From: Francisella adeliensis
GTDB lineage: Bacteria; Pseudomonadota; Gammaproteobacteria; Francisellales; Francisellaceae
Assembly (NCBI RefSeq): GCF_003290445.1
Contig: NZ_CP021781.1
Coordinates: 558,001-622,000 of the forward strand
Direction: 5' to 3'
Length of the DNA: 64,000 nucleotides
This document shows positions 9,510 to 18,836 of this stretch, in pieces. Within the stretch, counting starts at the first letter, position 1. Each line of letters opens with the position of its first letter. Position numbers and translations under genes: made by a program. The notes below the pieces were generated by a model that did no database searches, was not told where the DNA came from, and saw only the letters and a list, made by a program, of their open reading frames with translations.

Positions 9510-10562
9510 ATGAACAATAAACTTAACAAAGTAGTAAAAGATCAAAGTGAGTATATTGCTCACCTTGAACATAGACTTGAATCTATTACAAGTTCCACTC
9601 TCTGGAAGCTTACAAAGCCATTCAGGATTATTGCTAAGGGATGCAAAAAGATTTATAGAAACAACCGATGTTTGTCAGGTGAAGCTAGGGAGGCGCAAAC
9701 TAAAAAAGTTAGTTGTGAGATCAAAACAATTAATACTTTAATTTATGATCATGATTTTAGTTATGCTCAATCTATTACATTTTCTAAACCTCAGGGTTCG
9801 ATATGTTGTATCTTTGCTCATTATGATACGAATAATATTATAGATGAATATGTTATTGCTTACCTTAAATCGCTCAAAACAATAAAAAACTTATATATAA
9901 TATTTGTTACGACATGCATTGATATTTCGGAATATGAACTCAATAAACTAAAATGCTTAGTGTCAAGTGCTATTATTAGAGAAAATGTGTGTTCTGACTT
10001 TGGATCATATAAGGTTGGGTACGATTTTATTAAAAAAAATAGTTATTCGATCAACACTTTAATTATAGCTAACGATAGTTCATACTGCATATCTGATGAT
10101 CTAGAAACATATTTTAATGGAATGCAATCTAAAGGATATGATGCATGGGGGTTTACAGATAGTGATAACATAAACTATCATTTACAGAGCTACTTTATGG
10201 TCTTTAATGAAAAGGTTATAGAATCTATACCATTCAAATATTTTTGGGCTGACTTAAAGAATATTACAGACTTTCGTGTACTGGTTCAAATGTATGAAGT
10301 AGGTTTAAGTGTTCTATTGCAACTATATGGTTTTAATATTGGTGCCTTTTGCTCAATAAAAAATATTTCTAAGTGGAATGTAGGGACGGATTTAAGTCTT
10401 GAGGAATACGATCTGCTTGTTCAGGAATACAATTATCCCTTTATAAAAAGGAAAAGTCTGCTTGCTAACGAAAAGTTTATAAATGCATTAAGAAACCCTC
10501 TAATTATAAATCATTTTGATAGAGTTACAGAGCTTGGCAAGATAAATGAGAATCAGAAATGA
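9510..10562 (+). CDS. RgpF-like rhamnan synthesis family protein
   Basis: The 350-residue protein matches the RgpF (rhamnan synthesis F) pattern in its middle part. CIFAHYDTNNIIDEYVIAYL at about 110 is followed by RENVCSDFGSYKVGYDFI, then IANDSSYC and MQSKGYDAWGFTDSDNINYHLQSYF. These are family hallmarks: an aspartate-rich nucleotide loop, then the YHLQSYF strand. The first 70 residues are predicted coiled or helical (DQSEYIAHLEHRLESITSSTLWKL), like the linkers seen on other polysaccharide transferases. Family members add or modify rhamnose-containing chains, consistent with rmlBD at the start of the window. The exact linkage is unknown. Confidence 0.7.
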   Translation: MNNKLNKVVKDQSEYIAHLEHRLESITSSTLWKLTKPFRIIAKGCKKIYRNNRCLSGEAREAQTKKVSCEIKTINTLIYDHDFSYAQSITFSKPQGSICCIFAHYDTNNIIDEYVIAYLKSLKTIKNLYIIFVTTCIDISEYELNKLKCLVSSAIIRENVCSDFGSYKVGYDFIKKNSYSINTLIIANDSSYCISDDLETYFNGMQSKGYDAWGFTDSDNINYHLQSYFMVFNEKVIESIPFKYFWADLKNITDFRVLVQMYEVGLSVLLQLYGFNIGAFCSIKNISKWNVGTDLSLEEYDLLVQEYNYPFIKRKSLLANEKFINALRNPLIINHFDRVTELGKINENQK

Positions 10563-10690
10563 AATATTTAGATGTTCGGTAGTTAAGTTCATAAAATACA
10601 CGGTTCACGCTAGTAAAAACTATGAATAACTAGTTCATGCAAAAATACTTTGATACAATACAACTAATATATCGAAGAGAATTATAAATA

Positions 10691-12181
10691 ATGTGCATAA
10701 AAGAAAGAATACAGGAATACAAACAGAGTCTGTTGAATTGGTCATTATTTGATGGTAAAAAAACCCTGTTATTAATGCTGCTTTCTTTGTTGTTTTTTTA
10801 TCCTATTTTATACGGGCATGGAATATATCTGGATGATACATACAGAATTGAAAATGGTCAGTTTTTATGGGCAACACAAGGAAGGTTTTTTGCTGAACTA
10901 ATAGCTAAAGTATTTAGTCTCTCTAAATCAAGTGTGATTGATCCTACGCCATATAATTGGATTTTTTGTATTATAACCGTAGGATTGTGTTCAAAACTGA
11001 TTTATTTAAGGTTTGCTAAAGAAAATAAAAGCGTAGGGTTTATTATTGCTGCTCTTTTTATAATCAACCCTTACTTTATACAAAACATACTTTTCCGGTT
11101 TGATGGACCTGGTATGGCATTAGCTCTTTTTTTTGCTGTTTTTGCGTATTGTATTAATAGTAGGTACTTTGTTATCAAGACTATATTGTTGGTTATTAGC
11201 ATGAATTTTTATCAACCAATAGTGAATATTTTTATTGGATTGCTTGCGATTGAAGTCATGTTGATGTTTCAAAACAAAGTTATAGTTGATCAAGTAGTCA
11301 GATTTATTGTTAAGTATATGTTGATATTTGGTGTGTCTGCTCTTATATATTATTTTGAAATAAAAGTCGTTCAGCTGATAACTCCTTTAAATGGTATGGG
11401 TAGAGGAGCTATGTTGCCGATTTCTCTTTCCTTGCCTAAGGAGTTGTTGTTAAACTTATGTCATGGTTTAGAACCTTACTTAACATTTTGGAAGAGCTAT
11501 ATTCTGTACATATTTCCATTAATTCTTGTTGCATTTGTTTCGATTGTCAGAGTGGTGTTTATTGGTAGGGATTATAGGCTTTTTCTTGGGTACATAATTA
11601 GCCTTTTATTAATGCTTTTTTCAGTGCTTGGTTTAATGGTTTTAATGGAGTATCAATCATATATAGCAAATGTCAGGGTTTATACGTACTTTCCTATAAC
11701 GATTATTTTGCTTACACTAATAGCTATGCATTACAAGCCTATCTTTAAGTGGAGCCTTATTCCTATTTTATTGGTATGTTTTATTTTTAGTGCTCGTGTT
11801 GGTAATTTGCAACAAATGCAGGCTGAGTTCGAGAAACCTATATTTTATGAGTTGTCTGAAGATCTAAACACTATTCAGTTGAATGAGAATATAGGTGAGT
11901 TTTATTCTCTAGGAACCGTGCCCTATTCTAACTTCGTAAAAAATATAATGTATAACACACCGTTTAACGGTTATCTGAACAGGTATGGTGTCATTACAAG
12001 ATGGGCGCTTCAAGAGTATGATGGTAAGCTGATCAAAGTACAAAGTTTTTCTGAGGCTAATCTGGAAAAAATAAGGTTTAAGAAAATAAAGGATAAGTTG
12101 GAGCTAGTTTTACAAAGAAAGTATTATAGTGTTTATATAAACAATAAAGGTGAGGGTTGGATTATTTGGAGTAGCTTATGA
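10691..12181 (+). CDS. GtrII-like membrane glucosyltransferase
   Basis: This 496-residue protein has about ten membrane segments and the GtrII (Glucos_trans_II) N-terminal pattern. A first membrane helix is followed by YGHGIYLDDTYRIENGQFLWATQGRFFAELI, where the Asp-Asp pair in the periplasmic loop is expected to be catalytic. LFRFDGPGMALALFFA follows in helix three or four. Such enzymes move glucose from undecaprenyl-phosphate-glucose to O-antigen on the periplasmic face. The usual partners GtrA and GtrB are not next to it, so they must be elsewhere or the donor is different. It starts about 130 bases after the RgpF-like gene. Confidence 0.75.
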   Translation: MCIKERIQEYKQSLLNWSLFDGKKTLLLMLLSLLFFYPILYGHGIYLDDTYRIENGQFLWATQGRFFAELIAKVFSLSKSSVIDPTPYNWIFCIITVGLCSKLIYLRFAKENKSVGFIIAALFIINPYFIQNILFRFDGPGMALALFFAVFAYCINSRYFVIKTILLVISMNFYQPIVNIFIGLLAIEVMLMFQNKVIVDQVVRFIVKYMLIFGVSALIYYFEIKVVQLITPLNGMGRGAMLPISLSLPKELLLNLCHGLEPYLTFWKSYILYIFPLILVAFVSIVRVVFIGRDYRLFLGYIISLLLMLFSVLGLMVLMEYQSYIANVRVYTYFPITIILLTLIAMHYKPIFKWSLIPILLVCFIFSARVGNLQQMQAEFEKPIFYELSEDLNTIQLNENIGEFYSLGTVPYSNFVKNIMYNTPFNGYLNRYGVITRWALQEYDGKLIKVQSFSEANLEKIRFKKIKDKLELVLQRKYYSVYINNKGEGWIIWSSL

Positions 12182-12413
12182 AATTCTAAGATATTTAAGT
12201 AACTATTATAAATTGCATGTTTATAAAATAGTTTTAGTGTGCTTTTTAAATAGGACTTAATGTAACACTTACTTTATTTAATTGTTATGAGTGGTTGAAG
12301 TAAGCCTAGAACTATCATAATTAGCAACTTGTGCTAAATTTTTTTTCAAAAACTTTCAATGTGGGCATATAAGATATATTATAATAATATTGATAGATTT
12401 CAATTCTTAAAAC

Positions 12414-13508
12414 ATGAAGACTGAACAAGAAATAATTGATCTTTGGGAATCAGCTGATGTGTTGGTTAGTATATGTTGCACAGCTTATAATCATGAAAAA
12501 TATATAGAGCAAGCTTTGAGTGGCTTTTTAGAACAAGAAACAAATTTTTCGTTTGAGATAATCGTTAGTGATGATTGCTCCACAGATAACACTACTAGTA
12601 TTATTAGAAAATATGCAAAAGATTATCCAAACATTATTAAGCCAATATATCAGGAAGAAAATCAGTATTCAAAAGGAGCCTTACCTATACGAGATTTTAT
12701 ATTACCCAAAGTTTCTGGTAAATATATCGCACTGTGTGAAGGTGATGATTATTGGAATAATCCTGAAAAACTTCAAATACAAGTAGATCTGCTGGAAGAG
12801 AATCCTACTTATATGGGCTGTGGTCATAACACAATGTTTTTAGAAGGTGGAAATATAACAGAAAGACTTTTTTTAGATCCTGAATGTACGAAAAAGACAT
12901 ATACATTTGATGATATTGTCGATTATGCTTATTTCCATACGACATCACTTGTTTACAGGTATAATGATAAGTATAAGAAATATATTGATGAGTATTTAGC
13001 TAAATACTCATGTGTTAATCGAAATGATTACTATATGTTGCTAGTGTTTTCTAACTTTGGTCCAATAGGATATATAAATAAGGTGATGTCGGTATATAGA
13101 CTGAATGATGGTGGGATATGGAGTGGTGCTGGAAATGAAGATCAGATTCAAATGTTTTTAAAAGGGTGTGTTGATTTCAGTCATATTTTTCCAGGGTATA
13201 AATCTGACTTTATGATCTCTTTTGCTAATACTTTTTGTGAACATATAAATGATGTCTCTCTAGGTTTTATAGATACTTTTTTAAGTATGCTATCAGTCAA
13301 AGATCATGAATTAATTATTAAATCACTAATAGTGTTTAAAAAAAGAGATAATGATGTTATTAAAGAATGTAGTGAATACATTACATTTTTAGAGAAAAAC
13401 TTGAATGATCACTCCTTAAAATCACTTGTTATAAAAATTATGAATGTTACTAGAGTGTTGCCTATTCTAAGGAAAATAAGAGGCGCTATTAAAAAATGTA
13501 AAGAATAA
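12414..13508 (+). CDS. GT2 family glycosyltransferase
   Basis: The 364-residue protein is a GT-A-fold family 2 transferase. The start SICCTAYNHEKYIEQAL (residues about 19-35) is the nucleotide-binding strand and VSDDCSTDNT is the first acidic loop. CEGDDYWNNPEKLQIQVDLLEENP (from about residue 104) carries the metal-binding acidic motif followed by the typical W/P residues. It resembles enzymes annotated as O-antigen or lipooligosaccharide transferases. The C-terminal quarter is basic and hydrophobic (IMNVTRVLPILRKIRGAIKKCKE), which could attach it to the inner membrane. Donor and acceptor are unknown. More than 200 bases of AT-rich DNA precede it, with no clear promoter. Confidence 0.85.
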   Translation: MKTEQEIIDLWESADVLVSICCTAYNHEKYIEQALSGFLEQETNFSFEIIVSDDCSTDNTTSIIRKYAKDYPNIIKPIYQEENQYSKGALPIRDFILPKVSGKYIALCEGDDYWNNPEKLQIQVDLLEENPTYMGCGHNTMFLEGGNITERLFLDPECTKKTYTFDDIVDYAYFHTTSLVYRYNDKYKKYIDEYLAKYSCVNRNDYYMLLVFSNFGPIGYINKVMSVYRLNDGGIWSGAGNEDQIQMFLKGCVDFSHIFPGYKSDFMISFANTFCEHINDVSLGFIDTFLSMLSVKDHELIIKSLIVFKKRDNDVIKECSEYITFLEKNLNDHSLKSLVIKIMNVTRVLPILRKIRGAIKKCKE

Positions 13509-13574
13509 TTATTTAATTTAAGTTTCTGGAGCTATAATCTGTTCTAATTCCTTCGTTGTTTTTTATTGAAGGCT

Positions 13575-13938
13575 ATGTTTAATAATTTGTATGTTTTATT
13601 TTTCGTAATCTAGTAGGCTTTACTAAATATTTATTATATTTTAGTATCTACTGATGAGGTAGGATTTAGAGCTTTTTGTGGGGCATTGCTGTTTGGTTTA
13701 ATTTACTAGCTTAAGGTTTAAATCAAATAAATTACTTTTCTATATGTTTGTTGCGACTATAGTGATTGTCATACCAAGCTTTTTAAAATGTTTTGTGTCT
13801 ACTGTAATTTTACTAGACTTTGTGTTGTAAGTTATTAAGTTAGTACGCATTAATATTTCCAACAGCTCAGTTACTCTTAGCGTTCTCTTAGGAACTTATC
13901 ATTCACAATATAGTATTTGTATGTATGTTCTGATATAA
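13575..13938 (+). pseudogene. decayed membrane protein gene (putative)
   Basis: The 467-base gap between a GT2 gene and wzm holds a likely gene remnant. An ATG at 13575 is preceded by GAAGG. It reads a hydrophobic start, then hits two adjacent stops at 13611-13616. The same frame continues open to a stop at 13707. Shifting by one base at that point continues the frame from 13708 through a strongly hydrophobic stretch (MFVATIVIVIPSFLKCFV) to a stop at 13828 and on to 13936. The layout fits the membrane N-terminal half of an envelope enzyme after decay. The family is not identified. AT-rich DNA can encode hydrophobic runs by chance, so this stays tentative. Confidence 0.35.
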
Positions 13939-13975
13939 TTTTTTATAAATTATTATAACAATAATTATTGAGTTA

Positions 13976-14791
13976 ATGAGATATTTAAAAGAGTTCTACA
14001 GGTTCATAAAACATTTAGTAAATAACCATAGGTTGATATTTATATTAGCATACAATGAGTTTAAAGAGGATTTTTTGGGCTCTTACTTAGGTATTGCATG
14101 GGCAGTAATAAAGCCAGGGATGTTTATATTTGTAATATGGATTGTTTTCACATATGGAATACGTCCTGGTGGTGATGCAAGTGCAACATCAAATCTTATA
14201 CTTTTCCTACTTACAGGGATGATACCCTGGTTTTTCTTTGCTGAGGCCCTAACTAAAACTTGTGATACTATCGTTGAGAATGAATTCTTAGTTAGAAAAG
14301 TTTCTTTTAGTGTTAATATTCTTCCTCTAGTTAGCATAATGTCTTGTTTTATTATTCACTTAATATTACTGCTGCTGTTGATATTTATTTTCATAGTAAA
14401 TGGTCATTTCCCAAGTATTTACTGGCTTCAGCTTCCTTACTATATAGGCTGTAGTTTAATGTTACTTTTAGGGTTAGGGTGGTTAACTTCAGCTATGAGA
14501 GTTTTTGTAAAAGATATAACAGAGTTTGTTGGTTTAATAACGCAGTTTGGTTTCTGGTTTACCCCAGTCTTTTGGAGTCCTGAAAAAATTCCTGCAAACT
14601 ATCGATTTATACTGGATTTAAACCCAATGGCTTACATTGTTCAAGGATTTCGCAATACTTTTATTGATGGTGTTTGGTTTTGGCAGCAGCCTACAAGTAC
14701 AATAACATTTTTGGTAATTGCCTTATCAATCCTATTGCTGGGAGCTATCGTTTTTAAAAGGTTGTCGCCACACTTTGGAGATGTTATATAA
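13976..14791 (+). CDS. wzm: ABC-2 polysaccharide export permease
   Basis: Wzm is the membrane part of the ABC exporter that moves finished, lipid-linked polysaccharide across the inner membrane. The 271-residue protein has about six membrane segments. FILAYNEFKEDFLGSYLGIAWAVIKPGMFIFVIWIVF (residues about 22-58) is the typical ABC-2 permease start, and FWFTPVFWSPEKIPANYR (about 191-208) is the conserved loop before the last helices. Its stop codon overlaps the ATG of the ATPase gene by one base (TAATG), as expected for a coupled pair. It implies that polymerisation is finished in the cytoplasm rather than by a Wzy polymerase. Confidence 0.93.
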   Translation: MRYLKEFYRFIKHLVNNHRLIFILAYNEFKEDFLGSYLGIAWAVIKPGMFIFVIWIVFTYGIRPGGDASATSNLILFLLTGMIPWFFFAEALTKTCDTIVENEFLVRKVSFSVNILPLVSIMSCFIIHLILLLLLIFIFIVNGHFPSIYWLQLPYYIGCSLMLLLGLGWLTSAMRVFVKDITEFVGLITQFGFWFTPVFWSPEKIPANYRFILDLNPMAYIVQGFRNTFIDGVWFWQQPTSTITFLVIALSILLLGAIVFKRLSPHFGDVI

Positions 14792-16047
14792 TGAAAAAAA
14801 ACGTAGCTATTGAACTTAAAGGTGTAAGTAAATATTACAAAACATATGATAGAGCTAGAGATAGGGTTAAAGAAGCCTTTAGTCCAATTAGAAAGAAATA
14901 TTATAAAAATTTTTGTGCTATCAAGGATGTTGATTTAACAATAGAAAAAGGAGAGGTTCTTGGGCTTTTTGGTCTAAATGGAGCAGGCAAATCAACTCTT
15001 TTAAAGATGATTGCTGGAGTGGTGACTCCGACATCTGGCAGGGTTAATGTTCATGGTAATATCAATGCAATGTTGGAGCTAAGTGGTTCGCTAAACCCTG
15101 AAATGACAGGTAGACAAAATATAAAACTTAACCTGAGCATTAATGGTATTGAAAATAAACATAGAGATATCATAAGTAAAGGGATTATCGAGTTTGCCGA
15201 GCTTGGAGGTCATATAGATCAGCCAGTTAAAACTTACAGCAGTGGTATGCAAGCAAGACTTGGCTTCGGTATAGCCACATCAACAAAACCAGAGATATTG
15301 ATTGTAGATGAAGTTCTAGCAGTTGGCGACGCTATATTTCAAAGCAAATGTTTTACAAAAATCAGAGAATTGTTAAGAGGAGGTACTACGGTAGTATTTG
15401 TATCTCACAGTGTGGAGTTGATGATAGAGTTCTGTAACCGAGCAGTGTTGTTACATGATAGGAAAGTAGTGATGGATGGTGATGTAAGACAAATTGGGAA
15501 TATCTATCAAAAAATAGTATTTAGTGATGACCAGTCAAAAGCATTAGCGGACATACAAAATAAAATAAATAATCTAGGTGAAAATCAAGGATTAAATGTT
15601 TTTGATGATAATTTTGATAATACACAATTTTATGAGAATGATTACATAATAATTAAAAAGATGGCAATCATGGATAAAACAGGTAGCGATATATGTATTC
15701 TTACTACAGGTGGTTCATACAGCTTTGAAATTGATATAGAATTTAAAAGAAGTTTTGAAGAGGTGAAGTTCAATTTCATAGTTGTAGATATAACGAATAA
15801 AACTTTAAACACCTTATCTAAGTATAAGGATAATGACATAATTATGGGCATCAAGGAAAATGATTGCTTTCAGGTTAGAAATTCTTTTTTAAATGATCAG
15901 AGAGATGGACAGTTTACAATAAAAATGAGCGTTGATGCTATAACTAATGACGGTGATTCTTTAGATATTAGTATAGTTGAAGCTAAGACTATGTTTAAAT
16001 CTTCTATGCCCAATACAGATAATAAATTACTTATAAGTAAGGTATGA
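14791..16047 (+). CDS. wzt: ABC exporter ATPase with C-terminal sugar-binding domain
   Basis: Wzt powers the Wzm channel. Residues 1-250 are the ABC ATPase: Walker A GLNGAGKST (61-69), signature YSSGM (149-153), Walker B IVDEVLAVGD (171-180) and a switch His in FVSHS. Residues about 270-418 are an extra beta-rich domain placed where Wzt proteins of the O9a type bind the modified non-reducing end of the chain. That extension suggests export needs a terminal cap on the polymer, though no capping methyltransferase or kinase is visible nearby. Eight adenines follow the start codon's G, which could allow slippage. Confidence 0.92.
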   Translation: MKKNVAIELKGVSKYYKTYDRARDRVKEAFSPIRKKYYKNFCAIKDVDLTIEKGEVLGLFGLNGAGKSTLLKMIAGVVTPTSGRVNVHGNINAMLELSGSLNPEMTGRQNIKLNLSINGIENKHRDIISKGIIEFAELGGHIDQPVKTYSSGMQARLGFGIATSTKPEILIVDEVLAVGDAIFQSKCFTKIRELLRGGTTVVFVSHSVELMIEFCNRAVLLHDRKVVMDGDVRQIGNIYQKIVFSDDQSKALADIQNKINNLGENQGLNVFDDNFDNTQFYENDYIIIKKMAIMDKTGSDICILTTGGSYSFEIDIEFKRSFEEVKFNFIVVDITNKTLNTLSKYKDNDIIMGIKENDCFQVRNSFLNDQRDGQFTIKMSVDAITNDGDSLDISIVEAKTMFKSSMPNTDNKLLISKV

Positions 16048-16107
16048 TTATAGCCCTGTTATTAAAAAAATAGTGATTATTTAATATGAAATAGCGAGAG
16101 ATCAACA

Positions 16108-16995
16108 ATGAAAATATCAATAATAACGCCATCATATAATTCAGAAAAGTACATAGAGCAAACTATGCTAAGTGTATTATCTCAGCGAGGAGATTTTGAT
16201 TTAGAGTATATTCTCGTTGATGGTGCTTCAAAAGATAACACCTGTGACATAGTAAATAAATATGTTCAAAAGCATGAAAAAGGTGAGCTTGATATATTCT
16301 GTAACAGTCTTGAAATGAGATTTATATCTGAGCCAGATAATGGGATGTATGATGCTTTAGCAAAAGGTTTGTCAAAAGCTACTGGCGATATAGTTGCGTA
16401 TATTAATTCTGATGACTTTTATCTGCCAAGTGCATTTAAGACAATTATTGCTGAAATGAAAAGGTTTGGTGATAAGGCACAATGGGTAAATGCTAAAAAT
16501 GTATGGTATAACAAAGAAGGGATTATTGAAAATACAATGTTACCGCTTATGCCATCAAGAAAAAGAATTTTGAAAGGTATACATGGCACTAGTCTGCCAT
16601 CAATCCAACAAGAGTCAACTTTTTGGACTAAATCTTTACAAGATAAGATGGATCTGAAAAAATTTGCTGAGTACAAAATGGCAGGTGATTTCTTTATGTG
16701 GCATGAATTTGCTAAGCATGCTAATTTACATATCTGTAATAGCACTGTGTCTGGTTTTAGAACCCATGAAGATAATAAAAGTCACGATCTTGGTGGTTAT
16801 ATGACTGAGTTTTATGATATCGTTGGAGCTCCTAAGGTTCGTAAAAACATTTTGGATTTTGCATATATCATTATGTATAAGTTTTATGTTAACTATACAT
16901 CTGACCATGTAATCAGAAGGTATAATGAGTATGTGAGAATATTTAGGCATATAGGTGTCAAGCTAAGGGAAAAAAGAGGCAAGAAAGCTAACTAA
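16108..16995 (+). CDS. GT2 family glycosyltransferase
   Basis: This 295-residue enzyme has the GT2 motifs ISIITPSYNSEKYIEQTMLSVLSQ (residues 3-26), VDGASKDNT and EPDNGMYDALAKGLSKATGDIVAYINSDD (from about residue 75). The last contains the INSDD metal-binding motif. QESTFWTKSL near residue 170 and the acceptor-side GDFFMWHEFAK are usual for this WcaA/RfbG-like subgroup. A weak ribosome site (GCGAGAGATC) precedes the ATG. It lies 60 bases after wzt and is probably part of the same transcript. Donor and linkage are unknown. Confidence 0.87.
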   Translation: MKISIITPSYNSEKYIEQTMLSVLSQRGDFDLEYILVDGASKDNTCDIVNKYVQKHEKGELDIFCNSLEMRFISEPDNGMYDALAKGLSKATGDIVAYINSDDFYLPSAFKTIIAEMKRFGDKAQWVNAKNVWYNKEGIIENTMLPLMPSRKRILKGIHGTSLPSIQQESTFWTKSLQDKMDLKKFAEYKMAGDFFMWHEFAKHANLHICNSTVSGFRTHEDNKSHDLGGYMTEFYDIVGAPKVRKNILDFAYIIMYKFYVNYTSDHVIRRYNEYVRIFRHIGVKLREKRGKKAN

Positions 16996-17041
16996 ACTAA
17001 TTAAAGATGTAAATGTATTACATCTTAACAGGAGGTCAACC

Positions 17042-17806
17042 TTGTCTATTTGCCTATCTTCTAGTGAATCTCAATCTAGCACTAAAAATCCCTTGGTGAC
17101 TATTATAACAGTTGTTTATAATGGCGGAGAGTTTTTAGAAAGTACAATTAAAAGTGTCATTAATCAGTCATTTAAAAACTATGAATATATTATCATTGAT
17201 GGCGGTTCAAGTGATGGCACTCTTGATATTATTAAAAAATATAGCTCATATATAAGTAAGTGGGTTAGTGAACCTGATAATGGTATTTATGATGCTATGA
17301 ATAAAGGCATAGAGTTGGCTAATGGTCGTTGGTTAAACTTTATGAATGCTGGTGATAGTTTTTACTCTAATGAAGTGCTTGAAGATGTTTTTGAGAATAA
17401 CTTTTCTGATGGTATCGGTGTTATATACGGAAATACGGATATTGGGCATAAAATACTAAAGTATAAACAAAGCTTAGATCTTAAGAGCATGTCTTTAGGT
17501 ATGATGCTTTGTCATCAGTCAACATTTTATAGATTAAATGAGGCAATTAGGTATAATTTAGAGTATAAGATATGTGGTGACCAAGATTTTACTATGCAGT
17601 ATTTTTATAAGGATAAACAAGCAAGGTATTTAGATATGACTATATCTAAATATGATTTAGATGGCATTTCATCACAAAGTTTAAACAAAATTTTAAAAGA
17701 AAAGTTTTTGATAAATAAATCATATAATTTGCCATATAGTCCAATAATAAAGAGTTATGTTATATCTATTTTAGTTAAAGTCCGTAAACTTCTTAGAGGA
17801 CACTAA
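17042..17806 (+). CDS. GT2 family glycosyltransferase, TTG start
   Basis: The 254-residue enzyme has VTIITVVYNGGEFLESTIKSV (residues about 19-39), IDGGSSDGT, and EPDNGIYDAMNKGIELANGRWLNFMNAGD (about 78-106), the standard GT2 donor and metal motifs. The start is taken as TTG at 17042 because a strong AGGAGG sequence lies a few bases upstream, and the frame before it carries no better start. The protein is close in layout to its neighbours at 16108 and 19984, so the three may be related by duplication. It probably adds one sugar of the repeat unit. Confidence 0.86.
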   Translation: MSICLSSSESQSSTKNPLVTIITVVYNGGEFLESTIKSVINQSFKNYEYIIIDGGSSDGTLDIIKKYSSYISKWVSEPDNGIYDAMNKGIELANGRWLNFMNAGDSFYSNEVLEDVFENNFSDGIGVIYGNTDIGHKILKYKQSLDLKSMSLGMMLCHQSTFYRLNEAIRYNLEYKICGDQDFTMQYFYKDKQARYLDMTISKYDLDGISSQSLNKILKEKFLINKSYNLPYSPIIKSYVISILVKVRKLLRGH

Positions 17807-17810
17807 AATT

Positions 17811-18836
17811 ATGTATGATTACATTATTCTCACACATATACCTGTATTCTATAAGGTTAATCTATATAACGAGCTTGCGAAAAAGCTAAATATATTGGTT
17901 GTATTTATAGCTACAGATACGAATGAAAAAAGATCTGCTGATTTTACTTCTTTAGATAACTGTAACTTTGATTATAAAGTGCTTTATGATGGCAGTTTTC
18001 AAGATAGACAAACTTTCAACAGTATCAAAAAATTACGAACTATTTTTAAAACTTCAAAATATAAAAGTATCGTTGTTGGTGGTTGGGATCTTCCTGAGTT
18101 TTGGTATAGCGTATTCAATAATCGTAAATCAAAGAATTGTATGGTTTTAGAATCTACAATTTATGAGAGTAAAACTAATGGCATATCAGCTCTTATTAAA
18201 AAGATATTTTTATCAAGAGTATCAAAAGTTTTTGCATCAGGAGATTTGCATCTAAAGCTTTTGAAAGCTCTTGGTTATAATGAAAATGTTAAGATTACTC
18301 AAGGTGTTGGTATTATCAATAAGCCTGCTTTTGAGAAGTGTAGTAGACAATATAATCGTAAGTTTCTGTATGTTGGTAGGTTATCAGAGATAAAAAACTT
18401 AGAATCTATAATAAAGATATTTAACAAATTAGAGGACTGTACTTTAACAATTATTGGTGAAGGCGAGCAAAGAGAATTTCTAGAAAAAGCTTCTGCTAAG
18501 AATATATGCTTTAAAGGTTCAGTTGCAAATTCAGAATTAAAACAAGAGTTTTTAGCTCACGATGTATTTATACTTCCAAGTAAGATAGAACCATGGGGAC
18601 TAGTTGTTGAAGAGGCTCTGTATTTTGGTATGCCAATAGTAGTTAGCGATAAATGTGGAGCTAGTGAGATTGTAAATGATGGAATTAATGGTTATTTGAT
18701 TGATCCATGTAATAGACAGATGATTAAAGAAGTTGTTTCTAGTATAGATGAGCAGAAATACCAGGAGCTTTTAGATGGAGTCTCACAGTTTTCTATAGAT
18801 ACTAAAGATAGTGAGCAGGTAAAGGCATACCTATGA
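17811..18836 (+). CDS. GT4 family glycosyltransferase
   Basis: This 341-residue protein is a GT-B-fold family 4 (retaining) transferase. Its second domain has FLYVGRLSEIKNLESIIKIF (about 184-203) and LTIIGEGEQREFLEKA. The donor-binding motif EPWGLVVEEALYFGMPIVVSDKCGASEIV (about 262-290) has the E(x7)E pair. The first domain is short and less typical (DYIILTHIPVFYKVNLYNELA). It starts four bases after the previous gene and overlaps the next by four (ATGA), so translation is coupled. The sugar is unknown. Confidence 0.88.
   Translation: MYDYIILTHIPVFYKVNLYNELAKKLNILVVFIATDTNEKRSADFTSLDNCNFDYKVLYDGSFQDRQTFNSIKKLRTIFKTSKYKSIVVGGWDLPEFWYSVFNNRKSKNCMVLESTIYESKTNGISALIKKIFLSRVSKVFASGDLHLKLLKALGYNENVKITQGVGIINKPAFEKCSRQYNRKFLYVGRLSEIKNLESIIKIFNKLEDCTLTIIGEGEQREFLEKASAKNICFKGSVANSELKQEFLAHDVFILPSKIEPWGLVVEEALYFGMPIVVSDKCGASEIVNDGINGYLIDPCNRQMIKEVVSSIDEQKYQELLDGVSQFSIDTKDSEQVKAYL

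Noticed and set aside
16419-16745. 108-residue minus-strand ORF within a GT2 gene
   Set aside because: It is antisense to clear glycosyltransferase motifs and has no start signal.
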